Assembly: GCA_937914675.1 (NCBI GenBank)
Contig: CALDOC010000415.1
Location: forward strand, 1 to 5,408
From: an uncultured Sulfurimonas sp.
Lineage (GTDB): Bacteria > Campylobacterota > Campylobacteria > Campylobacterales > Sulfurimonadaceae
Reading direction: 5' to 3'
DNA length: 5,408 nucleotides
The stretch's first letter is position 1. Each line of letters opens with the position of its first letter. The position numbers and the translations under genes were made by a program. The notes beneath the pieces are model-generated. The model searched no databases. It worked only from the letters and a program-made list of their open reading frames with translations, and was not told where the DNA came from. Below, piece by piece: positions 1 through 5,408 of this stretch.

Positions 1-67
1 CAAGTGAGTTGTACATAAGTATCAATACAATCGCGAAGACTATAAGTATGATGAAGGGCGTTGACAT
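1..67 (-). CDS. N-terminus of a small membrane protein, probably LemA family (partial, runs off left edge)
   Basis: Reading leftward from an ATG at 67-65, 22 codons stay open to the window edge and give MSTPFIILIVFAIVLILMYN followed by SL. The next codon begins with G, which would allow Val. A strong Shine-Dalgarno AAGGA (78-74) sits six bases before the ATG and overlaps the stop codon of the response regulator, which supports a real start. The peptide is one hydrophobic helix (about residues 4-18) followed by YNSL. In LemA proteins an N-terminal membrane helix is typically followed by YNxLV and then a long coiled-coil domain outside the membrane. The LemA call is inference from this short piece; the body of the protein is outside the window. 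LemA's biochemical role is poorly defined. A generic single-pass membrane protein is the alternative. The 9-nt gap after the regulator suggests it belongs to the same transcript. Confidence 0.62.
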   Translation of the reverse strand, partial: MSTPFIILIVFAIVLILMYNSL

Positions 68-73
68 TCTAAA

Positions 74-78
74 TCCTT
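74..78 (-). promoter_or_regulatory. Ribosome binding site of the LemA-like gene, overlapping the regulator stop codon
   Basis: AAGGA lies six bases before the ATG at 67. Its first two bases are the last two of the response regulator TAA. The overlap means ribosomes ending the regulator are placed on the start of the next gene, so translational coupling is likely. It also decides the start of the partial gene at the left edge. Confidence 0.7.
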
Positions 79-769
79 AGTTGAAGTTTATTTTATATCC
101 AGCGCCATAACAATTTTCTATAAAATATTCATGAGAGTCAAAAGCCATGGCAACTTTTTTATTAAGTCTAGAGATTAATTGAGTGACGCTGTTGCTACTC
201 ATATCGGTCTCTATTTCTTCGTAAAAAAGTATAGCGTGTATATCTAAAGAACTCATAAAGGAGTGTTTGTTATCTATTAAAATTTGAATAATTTTCTTTT
301 CACTTTTTGTTAATGTAGTAACTTTGTCAAAGTTAGACATCACTCCACTTTTTCTATTGAATAAATAGTTGTTAGATAAAGTTATGATATTGTTGTTTTT
401 TACCTTTGCAACTATTTTTTCTAGCGTCGCTTTTAATTCTTTATGTTTGACGGGCTTGACAAGATAACCGATAAGGTTTAGATTTATGGCTTCTAAGAGT
501 TTATCTTTATCGGAGTACGCGCTTAACATAAGTATGACGGTGCTTTGATTTGTTTCTCTGATTTTTGCCGCTACTTTTAGCCCATTGATTCCAAGTATGG
601 ATATATCGAGAATCGCTACGTCAATATCGTTGGCTTCATAAAGCTCTATCGCTTTGTTTCCATTGTCCGTAGTCAAAACTCTGTCAAAATAAGCTTTAAA
701 AATTTCTTCTAAATTATCTCTAACCACTTTATCGTCTTCTACGTAAAGTAGGGTTAACCCATTTTTCAT
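77..769 (-). CDS. OmpR/PhoB-type response regulator (REC + winged helix)
   Basis: Cytoplasmic DNA-binding response regulator of 230 residues, normal length for the OmpR family. The receiver domain covers about residues 5-120. It has the acidic pair D12/D13 after E11, phosphoacceptor D55 at the end of a hydrophobic strand (DVAILD), switch residue S83, aromatic Y102 and K105-P106. The loop after D55 reads ISILGING and lacks the usual proline of the D-x-x-x-P motif. The C-terminal winged helix covers about 127-230. It starts with a short beta region, then LTKSEKKII, a probable recognition helix near 192-208 (SNSVTQLISRLNKKV), and the wing hairpin ending in YGAGYKI (221-227). The start is fixed by AGGA (780-777) seven bases upstream and by a 4-base ATGA overlap with the kinase stop. 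The kinase just upstream is the obvious phosphodonor. Target genes are unknown; the gene's own operon and the downstream LemA-like gene are plausible. It resembles no named regulator closely enough for a symbol. Confidence 0.95.
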   Translation of the reverse strand: MKNGLTLLYVEDDKVVRDNLEEIFKAYFDRVLTTDNGNKAIELYEANDIDVAILDISILGINGLKVAAKIRETNQSTVILMLSAYSDKDKLLEAINLNLIGYLVKPVKHKELKATLEKIVAKVKNNNIITLSNNYLFNRKSGVMSNFDKVTTLTKSEKKIIQILIDNKHSFMSSLDIHAILFYEEIETDMSSNSVTQLISRLNKKVAMAFDSHEYFIENCYGAGYKINFN

Positions 770-2616
770 ACTATTATCCTAAACATTGTTCCACCTTCTA
801 TGTTTTTTGCTTCTATTGAACCTTTTAGATGCTCTTCTAGTATAACTCTAGTGAGATAAAGACCTAATCCACTACCAGCTTTTTTCTTTTTTGTCGTGTA
901 GTTTTCATTGAAAATTAATGGTAAATTCTCCTCACTAATTCCACCGGCGTTATCTATAATATCTATCTCTACTTTGTCATTTTTTAAATTACCAAATATT
1001 TTAATCATTTTTATCTCCTCGTTACTTTCATAAAAAGCCTCTTTGGCATTTTGTATAACGTTTAAAATTATGTGAAGTAACTCGTTTCTATGAATACTGA
1101 TTTTTCTTTCAAAATTTAAATCTGTTTTAATAGTTACCTCTTTGGCGAGGGTGTCATCTGAACTAAGCTCAATCGCTTGATCTATTATGCGTGATATGTC
1201 GCATATTTCCGCAACGCTATTGGGATTGAAAAAATCTTTAAAATCATCAATGGTATGAGATAAAAAATGTATGTTAGATTCTATTTGAGATATTTTTTCT
1301 TTTAAATCTTTATTATTTATCTTGGTACCTTGTTCAAGGCGAAAATCTAAAAGCGTAGTAATGGACGTTATTCTCGCCAATGGCTGTTTCCATTGATGCG
1401 TGATTGCGCTAATCATGTCGCCGAGTTGCTCTTTTTTATTTTTGGATATTATAAGTTCTCTCTGCTCTCTTAATTTGTTTTCTAGTATTTTAATATGATT
1501 TTGAATGAGGTAGGAGAACATTAAAGCTTCTAAAACAAGGGCTATGCCAGAGGAATGAAACGTAAAATCATTTAAAGGAATGGCTCCACTTAATGAAAGA
1601 AGCACGATAAAAAATCCTACAATATAAACGCCATAGGCTATGGTGAAAATTTTAGCTAAAGGATGCGACGTTTTTATCAGTACGTATGAAAAATAGATGA
1701 GAACGAAAAACGATAGTACAAAGACAACGTTCGCCATTGCAATGCCGACGGTTAAGTTGACAAAAATCGCTAGCGCGATATTTGCCAGTACCAAATAAAT
1801 AATTATGTTAAATAGTAAATCAACTCGTTTGTAAACTTTTCTTGTATTAAAAGTATACTTTATAAATAGTGATAAAAATAGAGAAACTAAAATAGCGGTA
1901 ATGTTAAACCAGTATGTTTTTTCTCCATAAAGATAAAAATTGTTAAACAGCGAGCCATACATATAGGACAAACCAACTCCCGCGTTTAAAAGATAAAGAG
2001 AGTAATAGAGAAACTCTTTTCGTTTGTTGAAAAGAAATAACATGAAATTGTATAGGGCTAGAGTGATTAAAACCGTGATGATGATATTTGAGTAAAACGT
2101 TTTATTCGTTAGCGCTTTTAAACTCTCTTTTTGATTGTATATTTTAAAATCCACGAGACTTGAAACCATGTACTCGTTTTTTATGAAAATAGTTATGTTA
2201 CCGTTTGCTTCCACTACGAAAGGGTGAACTAGCGCGCTTCCTATGAGTTTATTGTTCTCGCCACTATCCAAAACGTCGTATCTATTTTGATCAAAAAGCT
2301 TTTGATTCTTAAATTCATAAACGCTAATTATTTTCGAAAAGTAAGCAAAATCCTCATGTAAAAAGAGCTTTTTATCTATTTGAGAGATGTTTTTAATCTC
2401 TATTTTATACCAGATGGAACCACTATGACCATAAAAAGCGTTTTGAGAATTTATAGGTTTAAAAGAGCTATTTTTGACTTGATCGACTGTAAGAGCGCTA
2501 TCTGTTTGCAAGTATTGAACGTTGAAGTTTTCAAATTTTGTATCTGAGTAATTGACTTCAATCAATTGCGCATGCAAAACGCTCAAGAAAAAAAATAGTA
2601 AAATTATTTTTATCAT
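766..2616 (-). CDS. 7TM-DISM sensor histidine kinase
   Basis: Inner-membrane histidine kinase of 616 residues. Residues 1-16 form a signal peptide (hydrophobic LLFFFLSVL, cleavage likely after HA16). About 25-160 is a periplasmic beta-rich domain of the 7TMR-DISMED2 type; SIWYKIEIKN (67-76) is its characteristic strand. Seven membrane helices follow at roughly 175-196, 202-222, 236-256, 266-287, 292-315, 321-343 and 353-371, the 7TMR-DISM layout. A short helix (372-397) leads to HisKA with H-box THQWKQPL, phosphoacceptor H407. The ATPase has N-box N519/N523, G1 box DNAGGI (555-560), F-box F569 and G2 box GSGLGL (581-586), so it looks catalytically intact. DISMED2 folds resemble carbohydrate-binding modules, but the ligand here is unknown. 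The start is firm: GGAGGAG (2629-2623) lies six bases before the ATG. The gene begins 3 nt after the cyclase stop and ends overlapping the regulator by ATGA, so the three are almost surely co-translated and the regulator is its cognate partner. Confidence 0.95.
   Translation of the reverse strand: MIKIILLFFFLSVLHAQLIEVNYSDTKFENFNVQYLQTDSALTVDQVKNSSFKPINSQNAFYGHSGSIWYKIEIKNISQIDKKLFLHEDFAYFSKIISVYEFKNQKLFDQNRYDVLDSGENNKLIGSALVHPFVVEANGNITIFIKNEYMVSSLVDFKIYNQKESLKALTNKTFYSNIIITVLITLALYNFMLFLFNKRKEFLYYSLYLLNAGVGLSYMYGSLFNNFYLYGEKTYWFNITAILVSLFLSLFIKYTFNTRKVYKRVDLLFNIIIYLVLANIALAIFVNLTVGIAMANVVFVLSFFVLIYFSYVLIKTSHPLAKIFTIAYGVYIVGFFIVLLSLSGAIPLNDFTFHSSGIALVLEALMFSYLIQNHIKILENKLREQRELIISKNKKEQLGDMISAITHQWKQPLARITSITTLLDFRLEQGTKINNKDLKEKISQIESNIHFLSHTIDDFKDFFNPNSVAEICDISRIIDQAIELSSDDTLAKEVTIKTDLNFERKISIHRNELLHIILNVIQNAKEAFYESNEEIKMIKIFGNLKNDKVEIDIIDNAGGISEENLPLIFNENYTTKKKKAGSGLGLYLTRVILEEHLKGSIEAKNIEGGTMFRIIV
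777..780 (-). promoter_or_regulatory. Ribosome binding site of the response regulator, inside the kinase gene
   Basis: AGGA lies seven bases upstream of the regulator ATG (769), within the last codons of the kinase (Phe-Arg-Ile). With the ATGA stop/start overlap this is a standard arrangement for coupled translation of a kinase-regulator pair. Confidence 0.6.
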
Positions 2617-2619
2617 GAC

Positions 2620-4992
2620 TTACTCCTCCACTCTGTTTCTACCATTTTCCTTAGCTCTGTAGAGCGCTTTGTCCGCGTTTCCAATCAAGCTTTGTACGTC
2701 TATACTTGTCTCTATGTCTGAAACTCCAGCGGAAATTGTAATCTTTTTTGCTCTTGAAAACGTATGATTTTGTACTTTTTTTCTTACGCTCTGCGCTAAA
2801 GACAAGGCGCCATTCATATCGGTATTTGGGCAAATAATCATGAACTCTTCACCACCCCAGCGACCAAAAACGTCTGTAGTTCGTAAACAGCTTTTGACGA
2901 CTTGCGTTAAAGTTTTTAAAACTTCATCTCCAACTTGGTGACCATAAACGTCGTTTACGTTTTTAAAGAGATCTATGTCAATAATAATGAGTGAAAAATT
3001 TTCACCATACTCTTTGAAATACTCTTCATTGCTCGCTATCTCTTTATCGATTTTGACTCTATTGTACGCGCCTGTCAGTTTGTCGGTAGTGGCGACTCTC
3101 TCCAAGGAAGTGATGTCTTCAAGGTTTACCAAAAATCTATCTTCATTTTCAATTGTAAATTTGTTTGTCGTGATGGTGAAAATATGTTCTTGCGAGCCAT
3201 TTATCATAGTTACATGAGTATTTAAAGAGCAAATCTCAGTATGCTTTTGTGGCAATATAAAATGCTTACTTAAATTTTTGTTTTGTTCAAAGAGTTCACA
3301 AATGCATTTACGCTCTTTAAGAAACTCTTTAAGAGAATCAAAGCCCGTAAAGTCTAAAAAAGCTTTATTGACTCTCTCTAGTTTACCCTCTTTAAGTACG
3401 TAAGTGATGTTTGGATTTATGTCAAAAAGAGTGTCCAAATAGTGTTGATTTTTAGTGAGTTCGATTGTTTTCTTTTGGACTTCTTCTTCTAGTTTTAGGT
3501 TGAACTCTTGTAAAACTTTTTTTATGGTTATGTCTTGTTTAATGCTCTCGTAACCTACAATTTTTTTATTATAATCAAATATAGGCGAGATAACTGAGCT
3601 AGCCCAATTTTGCGAACCATCTTTGTTGATGTTTTTAAATTCACCCCTCCAAGTATGACCAGCTTTAATGGTAAGCCACAACTCTTTATACTCGGCTTTT
3701 GAGAGGTTCTCAACGCTATCGCTTTTTAAAATTCTATGGTTTTTTCCTAGCAACTCTTTTTGAGAATATCCAGTTTCCTTGCAAAAAGCCTCTGTCACGT
3801 AAGTGATGTTCCCAGCTAAATCACTTCTCGACGCGCTTATATTTTTGTTAAAAATATCGTAGCTGTTGTCGAGTTCCACGCTTTTTCGTTTTAACAGATA
3901 TTTTAACCTATAGCTAAAATAAATAATCAATAAAATCATCAATACAACGATTACCGTAAACGTTCGGACGGCGTGGACATGTTGATGATAAAAGTTTATA
4001 AGTATCTTATTGAGCGCTTCTTGATTTTTTTTATAACTGCTTTCTCTTTCTATTTTATAAATAAAATCATCAAAGTTAGGTTTGCTCGAGTTGTTTACCA
4101 AACCTAGTAAACTATACGTGTTGGTAATCCCTTGTAGTCTAATCGGATTTATGTCGCCAAATTGCGTATTTTTTTCAAAAGCCAACTCTTTAAGCGTTTT
4201 TGCTTCATACTCTAACGCTTCTTTGGTCCTGTTTTGAGTGTTGTAATATTTTAAAATTATAGCTATAGTTTCGTCTATGTGTTCATAAGCGTAGTTCCAG
4301 CCTTTCAAAGAAGCCTTGTAAAACGCTTCCACTTCTTTTGGTCTCTCTTTTATGAGTTTTGACGAGGTGAAAAGAATGTCGGCGTAAAAGTTATAACCAT
4401 AATCTTTTGGATCAAAAATAGCGTATTGGACTCCTTTGCCATGTAACTCATAAGGTTCATTTGAAGAGTAAGCAATCATAAAGTCGGCGTTTCCATTAAT
4501 TATATCGGTAACGTCAAAGCTGGTGTCTACTATATTATAGTCATTTTGTGTCGATTTGTTTGAAAAGAGCATGGCTTTGATGGAAGCGGAGAACGTTTGG
4601 TCGCTACTCATCATGACTGTTTTTCCACTTATGTCTTCAATGCTTTTAATATCGTCGCGTTTTCTTGAGAGCAAAATAAGAGGGGATGATTGATGAATCG
4701 CGGCTAAAAATTTAATGTCTGGATAGTTGTTGAGTTTGTCTAAAATAAGAGAAGAGTGTCCCACTCCAAATTCATACTTTCCAGACGCCACGTCTTTCGC
4801 GTTTTCATCTTTTAAATCAAACTCTTTGATGGTGACGTTTAAATGGGACGTTTGATAAAAACCTTTCTCTTGCGCCATGTAATAACCAGCAAATTGAAAC
4901 TGGTGTTTCCATGGAAGCGCTAGCGTGACGTTTGCGCTTTTCGCGTAGAGAGATAATGATAAAAATAGTAGCGTAAGAAAATTTTGAAGCAT
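2620..4992 (-). CDS. Membrane diguanylate cyclase with periplasmic NMT1/THI5-like sensor and two PAS domains
   Basis: Makes c-di-GMP from two GTP at the inner membrane. Numbering is from the ATG at 4992 (790 residues). Residues 1-17 are a signal peptide (cleavage after LYA). About 20-315 is an NMT1/THI5-like periplasmic binding domain, with the typical LPWKHQFQFAGYY (26-38) and AQEKGFY. It has no cysteine, so the iron-binding CCCFC of yeast THI5 is absent and a ligand-sensing role is inferred. One membrane helix spans about 345-362. PAS1 with PAC is 384-487, a short coiled coil 490-516, PAS2 about 517-633 and GGDEF 633-788. The active site is GGEEF (713-717), metal and substrate residues D672, D674, N680 and D689 are present, and an inhibitory I-site RTTD (704-707) lies exactly five residues before GGEEF. 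Catalysis with product inhibition is expected; no EAL domain is present. An in-frame TTG at 5013 would add seven residues before the signal peptide. It has no good ribosome site, so ATG is preferred. It is the first gene of the signalling cassette. The ligand is unknown; pyrimidine-like or other small organic molecules are only guesses from the family. Confidence 0.93.
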   Translation of the reverse strand: MLQNFLTLLFLSLSLYAKSANVTLALPWKHQFQFAGYYMAQEKGFYQTSHLNVTIKEFDLKDENAKDVASGKYEFGVGHSSLILDKLNNYPDIKFLAAIHQSSPLILLSRKRDDIKSIEDISGKTVMMSSDQTFSASIKAMLFSNKSTQNDYNIVDTSFDVTDIINGNADFMIAYSSNEPYELHGKGVQYAIFDPKDYGYNFYADILFTSSKLIKERPKEVEAFYKASLKGWNYAYEHIDETIAIILKYYNTQNRTKEALEYEAKTLKELAFEKNTQFGDINPIRLQGITNTYSLLGLVNNSSKPNFDDFIYKIERESSYKKNQEALNKILINFYHQHVHAVRTFTVIVVLMILLIIYFSYRLKYLLKRKSVELDNSYDIFNKNISASRSDLAGNITYVTEAFCKETGYSQKELLGKNHRILKSDSVENLSKAEYKELWLTIKAGHTWRGEFKNINKDGSQNWASSVISPIFDYNKKIVGYESIKQDITIKKVLQEFNLKLEEEVQKKTIELTKNQHYLDTLFDINPNITYVLKEGKLERVNKAFLDFTGFDSLKEFLKERKCICELFEQNKNLSKHFILPQKHTEICSLNTHVTMINGSQEHIFTITTNKFTIENEDRFLVNLEDITSLERVATTDKLTGAYNRVKIDKEIASNEEYFKEYGENFSLIIIDIDLFKNVNDVYGHQVGDEVLKTLTQVVKSCLRTTDVFGRWGGEEFMIICPNTDMNGALSLAQSVRKKVQNHTFSRAKKITISAGVSDIETSIDVQSLIGNADKALYRAKENGRNRVEE
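2623..2629 (-). promoter_or_regulatory. Strong ribosome binding site of the histidine kinase
   Basis: GGAGGAG lies six bases before the kinase ATG (2616) and forms the last sense codons of the cyclase (Val-Glu-Glu) just before its TAA. It is the best Shine-Dalgarno in the window. It implies that the kinase is translated efficiently, possibly more strongly than the cyclase, whose own start lacks such a site. Confidence 0.75.
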
Positions 4993-5004
4993 AAAGATAT
5001 TATA
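4992..5004 (-). promoter_or_regulatory. Candidate -10 box (TATAAT) for a leaderless cyclase transcript
   Basis: On the minus strand a perfect TATAAT (5004-4999) is followed by six bases (ATCTTT) and then the A of the cyclase ATG at 4992, which is where a sigma-70 +1 would fall. No clear -35 box is visible at the usual distance (the hexamer there is ATAATT). Campylobacterota housekeeping promoters commonly lack a conserved -35 and have AT-rich upstream DNA, as here. The lack of a Shine-Dalgarno before either possible start fits leaderless initiation. In an AT-rich genome a chance TATAAT is possible, so confidence is moderate. Confidence 0.4.
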
Positions 5005-5020
5005 ACTAAACAATATCTTT
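4993..5020. repeat. Perfect 9-bp inverted repeat between the flavoprotein and cyclase genes
   Basis: The arms AAAGATATT (4993-5001) and AATATCTTT (5012-5020) are perfect reverse complements separated by 10 bases. The element fills almost the whole gap: on the minus strand it starts 3 nt after the flavoprotein TAA and ends at the base before the cyclase ATG. In RNA it would form a 9-bp, one-GC hairpin with a 10-nt loop. It could be an operator, a hairpin that affects translation start, or a weak 3' end for the flavoprotein transcript. No U-tract follows, so it is a poor intrinsic terminator. The repeat is seen directly; the function is inferred. Confidence 0.8.
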
Positions 5021-5023
5021 GAA

Positions 5024-5408
5024 TTATGACGTTACGCTTTTGGCGGTCAAATATCCACTAGCCCAAGCGAAGGCGAAGTTGTAGCCACCACGGCGTCCGA
5101 CTACGTCCAAAACCTCTCCACAAAAATACAAATTGTCGCGTTTTAAAGATTGCATTGTTTTTGGGTCGATTTCTTTAGTGTCAACTCCGCCGCCGCTCAC
5201 TTCGGCATGACGAAAGCCATGCGTGTCGTTTACTTCAAAGCGCCAGTTGAGCATGGCGTTCGCTATTTTTTTGGAGAGTTTCACGTTCATCTCTTTTGCG
5301 GAGGTCGCGTTTGACAATTTTAAATCTTCTAAAAGTCCAGTCGCTATTTTTAGAGGAACCAAACCGAGTAAAATATCTAAAATTGTAAATTTTGGCATGC
5401 TCAAAGCC
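5024..5408 (-). CDS. BaiN/HI0933-family NAD(P)/FAD-dependent oxidoreductase, C-terminal part (partial, runs off right edge)
   Basis: The frame is open to the right edge, so the true start lies outside. The 127 visible residues are the C-terminal third of a family that is usually about 400 residues long. Visible family signatures are VPLKIATGLL in the middle insert, EVSGGGVDTKEIDPKTMQS, then NLYFCGEVLDVVGRRGGYNF and AWASG, the last part of the FAD-binding fold where GE-LD-G-GGYN residues contact the flavin. These are hallmarks of the HI0933 / YhiN / BaiN flavoproteins, a cytoplasmic group whose physiological substrates are mostly unknown; BaiN of bile-acid bacteria is one named member, but that role should not be transferred here. 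The first Met-like codons inside the window (TTG 5404, ATG 5398) are internal. The stop is 31 bases before the cyclase ATG on the same strand, so read-through into the signalling genes is possible, although a separate promoter may lie in the gap. Confidence 0.9.
   Translation of the reverse strand, partial: ALSMPKFTILDILLGLVPLKIATGLLEDLKLSNATSAKEMNVKLSKKIANAMLNWRFEVNDTHGFRHAEVSGGGVDTKEIDPKTMQSLKRDNLYFCGEVLDVVGRRGGYNFAFAWASGYLTAKSVTS

Noticed and set aside
2588..2595. Run of eight A (T8 in the coding strand) in the kinase signal-peptide region, as a possible phase-variation tract
   Set aside because: Short A/T runs are common in such an AT-rich genome, the frame is intact, and known phase-variable tracts in Campylobacterota are mostly longer or G/C runs.
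2651..2833. 60-codon open frame on the minus strand
   Set aside because: It lies wholly inside the GGDEF-coding part of the cyclase in another frame. Its residues mirror a shifted reading of that conserved domain, so it is a shadow.
2975..3217. 80-codon open frame on the plus strand
   Set aside because: Antisense to the conserved GGDEF region. Its apparent hydrophobic stretch comes from the complement of charged codons, and the cyclase protein explains the region fully.
4993..5013. TTG start at 5013 for the cyclase, seven residues longer
   Set aside because: It is a rare start with no clear Shine-Dalgarno, it lies inside the inverted repeat, and it would put FSYNIF before a signal peptide that already begins well at the ATG. 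It is kept as an alternative only.
3900..5013. HMP-phosphate synthase (THI5-type thiamin enzyme) as the function of the NMT1-like domain
   Set aside because: The domain has a signal peptide, is anchored to the membrane, and has no cysteines for the CCCFC iron motif. A sensor role fits better.
4993..5023. Intrinsic terminator for the flavoprotein gene
   Set aside because: The hairpin has only one GC pair and no U-tract follows; the bases after it are the start codon of the next gene.

Overview
The window is AT-rich (roughly one third GC by eye), densely packed and coded entirely on the minus strand. Protein styles point to a free-living Campylobacterota (epsilonproteobacterium) of the Sulfurimonas / Sulfuricurvum / Sulfurovum kind: a 7TM-DISM histidine kinase with a THQWKQPL-type H-box, an NMT1/THI5-like substrate-binding domain fused to PAS and GGDEF, and Lys/Asn/Ile-rich proteins. 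The genus is inference; no rRNA or other marker gene is present.

Layout in the direction of transcription (right to left): (1) 5408-5024, the C-terminal third of a BaiN/HI0933-family flavoprotein, cut by the window edge; (2) a 31-base gap (5023-4993), filled by a perfect 9-bp inverted repeat that also contains a TATAAT box; (3) 4992-2620, a membrane diguanylate cyclase with a periplasmic NMT1/THI5-like binding domain, one membrane helix, two PAS domains and GGDEF; (4) 2616-766, a 7TM-DISM sensor histidine kinase; (5) 769-77, an OmpR-type response regulator; (6) 67-1, the first 22 codons of a small membrane protein that looks like LemA. No RNA gene, mobile element, CRISPR array or non-coding stretch above 300 bases is present.

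Genes 3-5 form a tight signalling cassette. The cyclase stop is 3 nt before the kinase ATG, the kinase and regulator overlap by ATGA, and the regulator stop overlaps the Shine-Dalgarno of the LemA-like gene. The likely picture is two parallel outputs from one locus: c-di-GMP made under control of a periplasmic small-molecule sensor and cytoplasmic PAS sensors, and transcriptional control through a phosphorelay from a second membrane sensor. The ligands and the target promoters cannot be read from the sequence.

The most notable non-coding element is the short gap upstream of the cyclase. A canonical TATAAT lies exactly six bases before the ATG, no Shine-Dalgarno is visible, and a perfect AT-rich palindrome covers the same bases. 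This suggests a promoter giving a leaderless mRNA, with an operator or hairpin superimposed.
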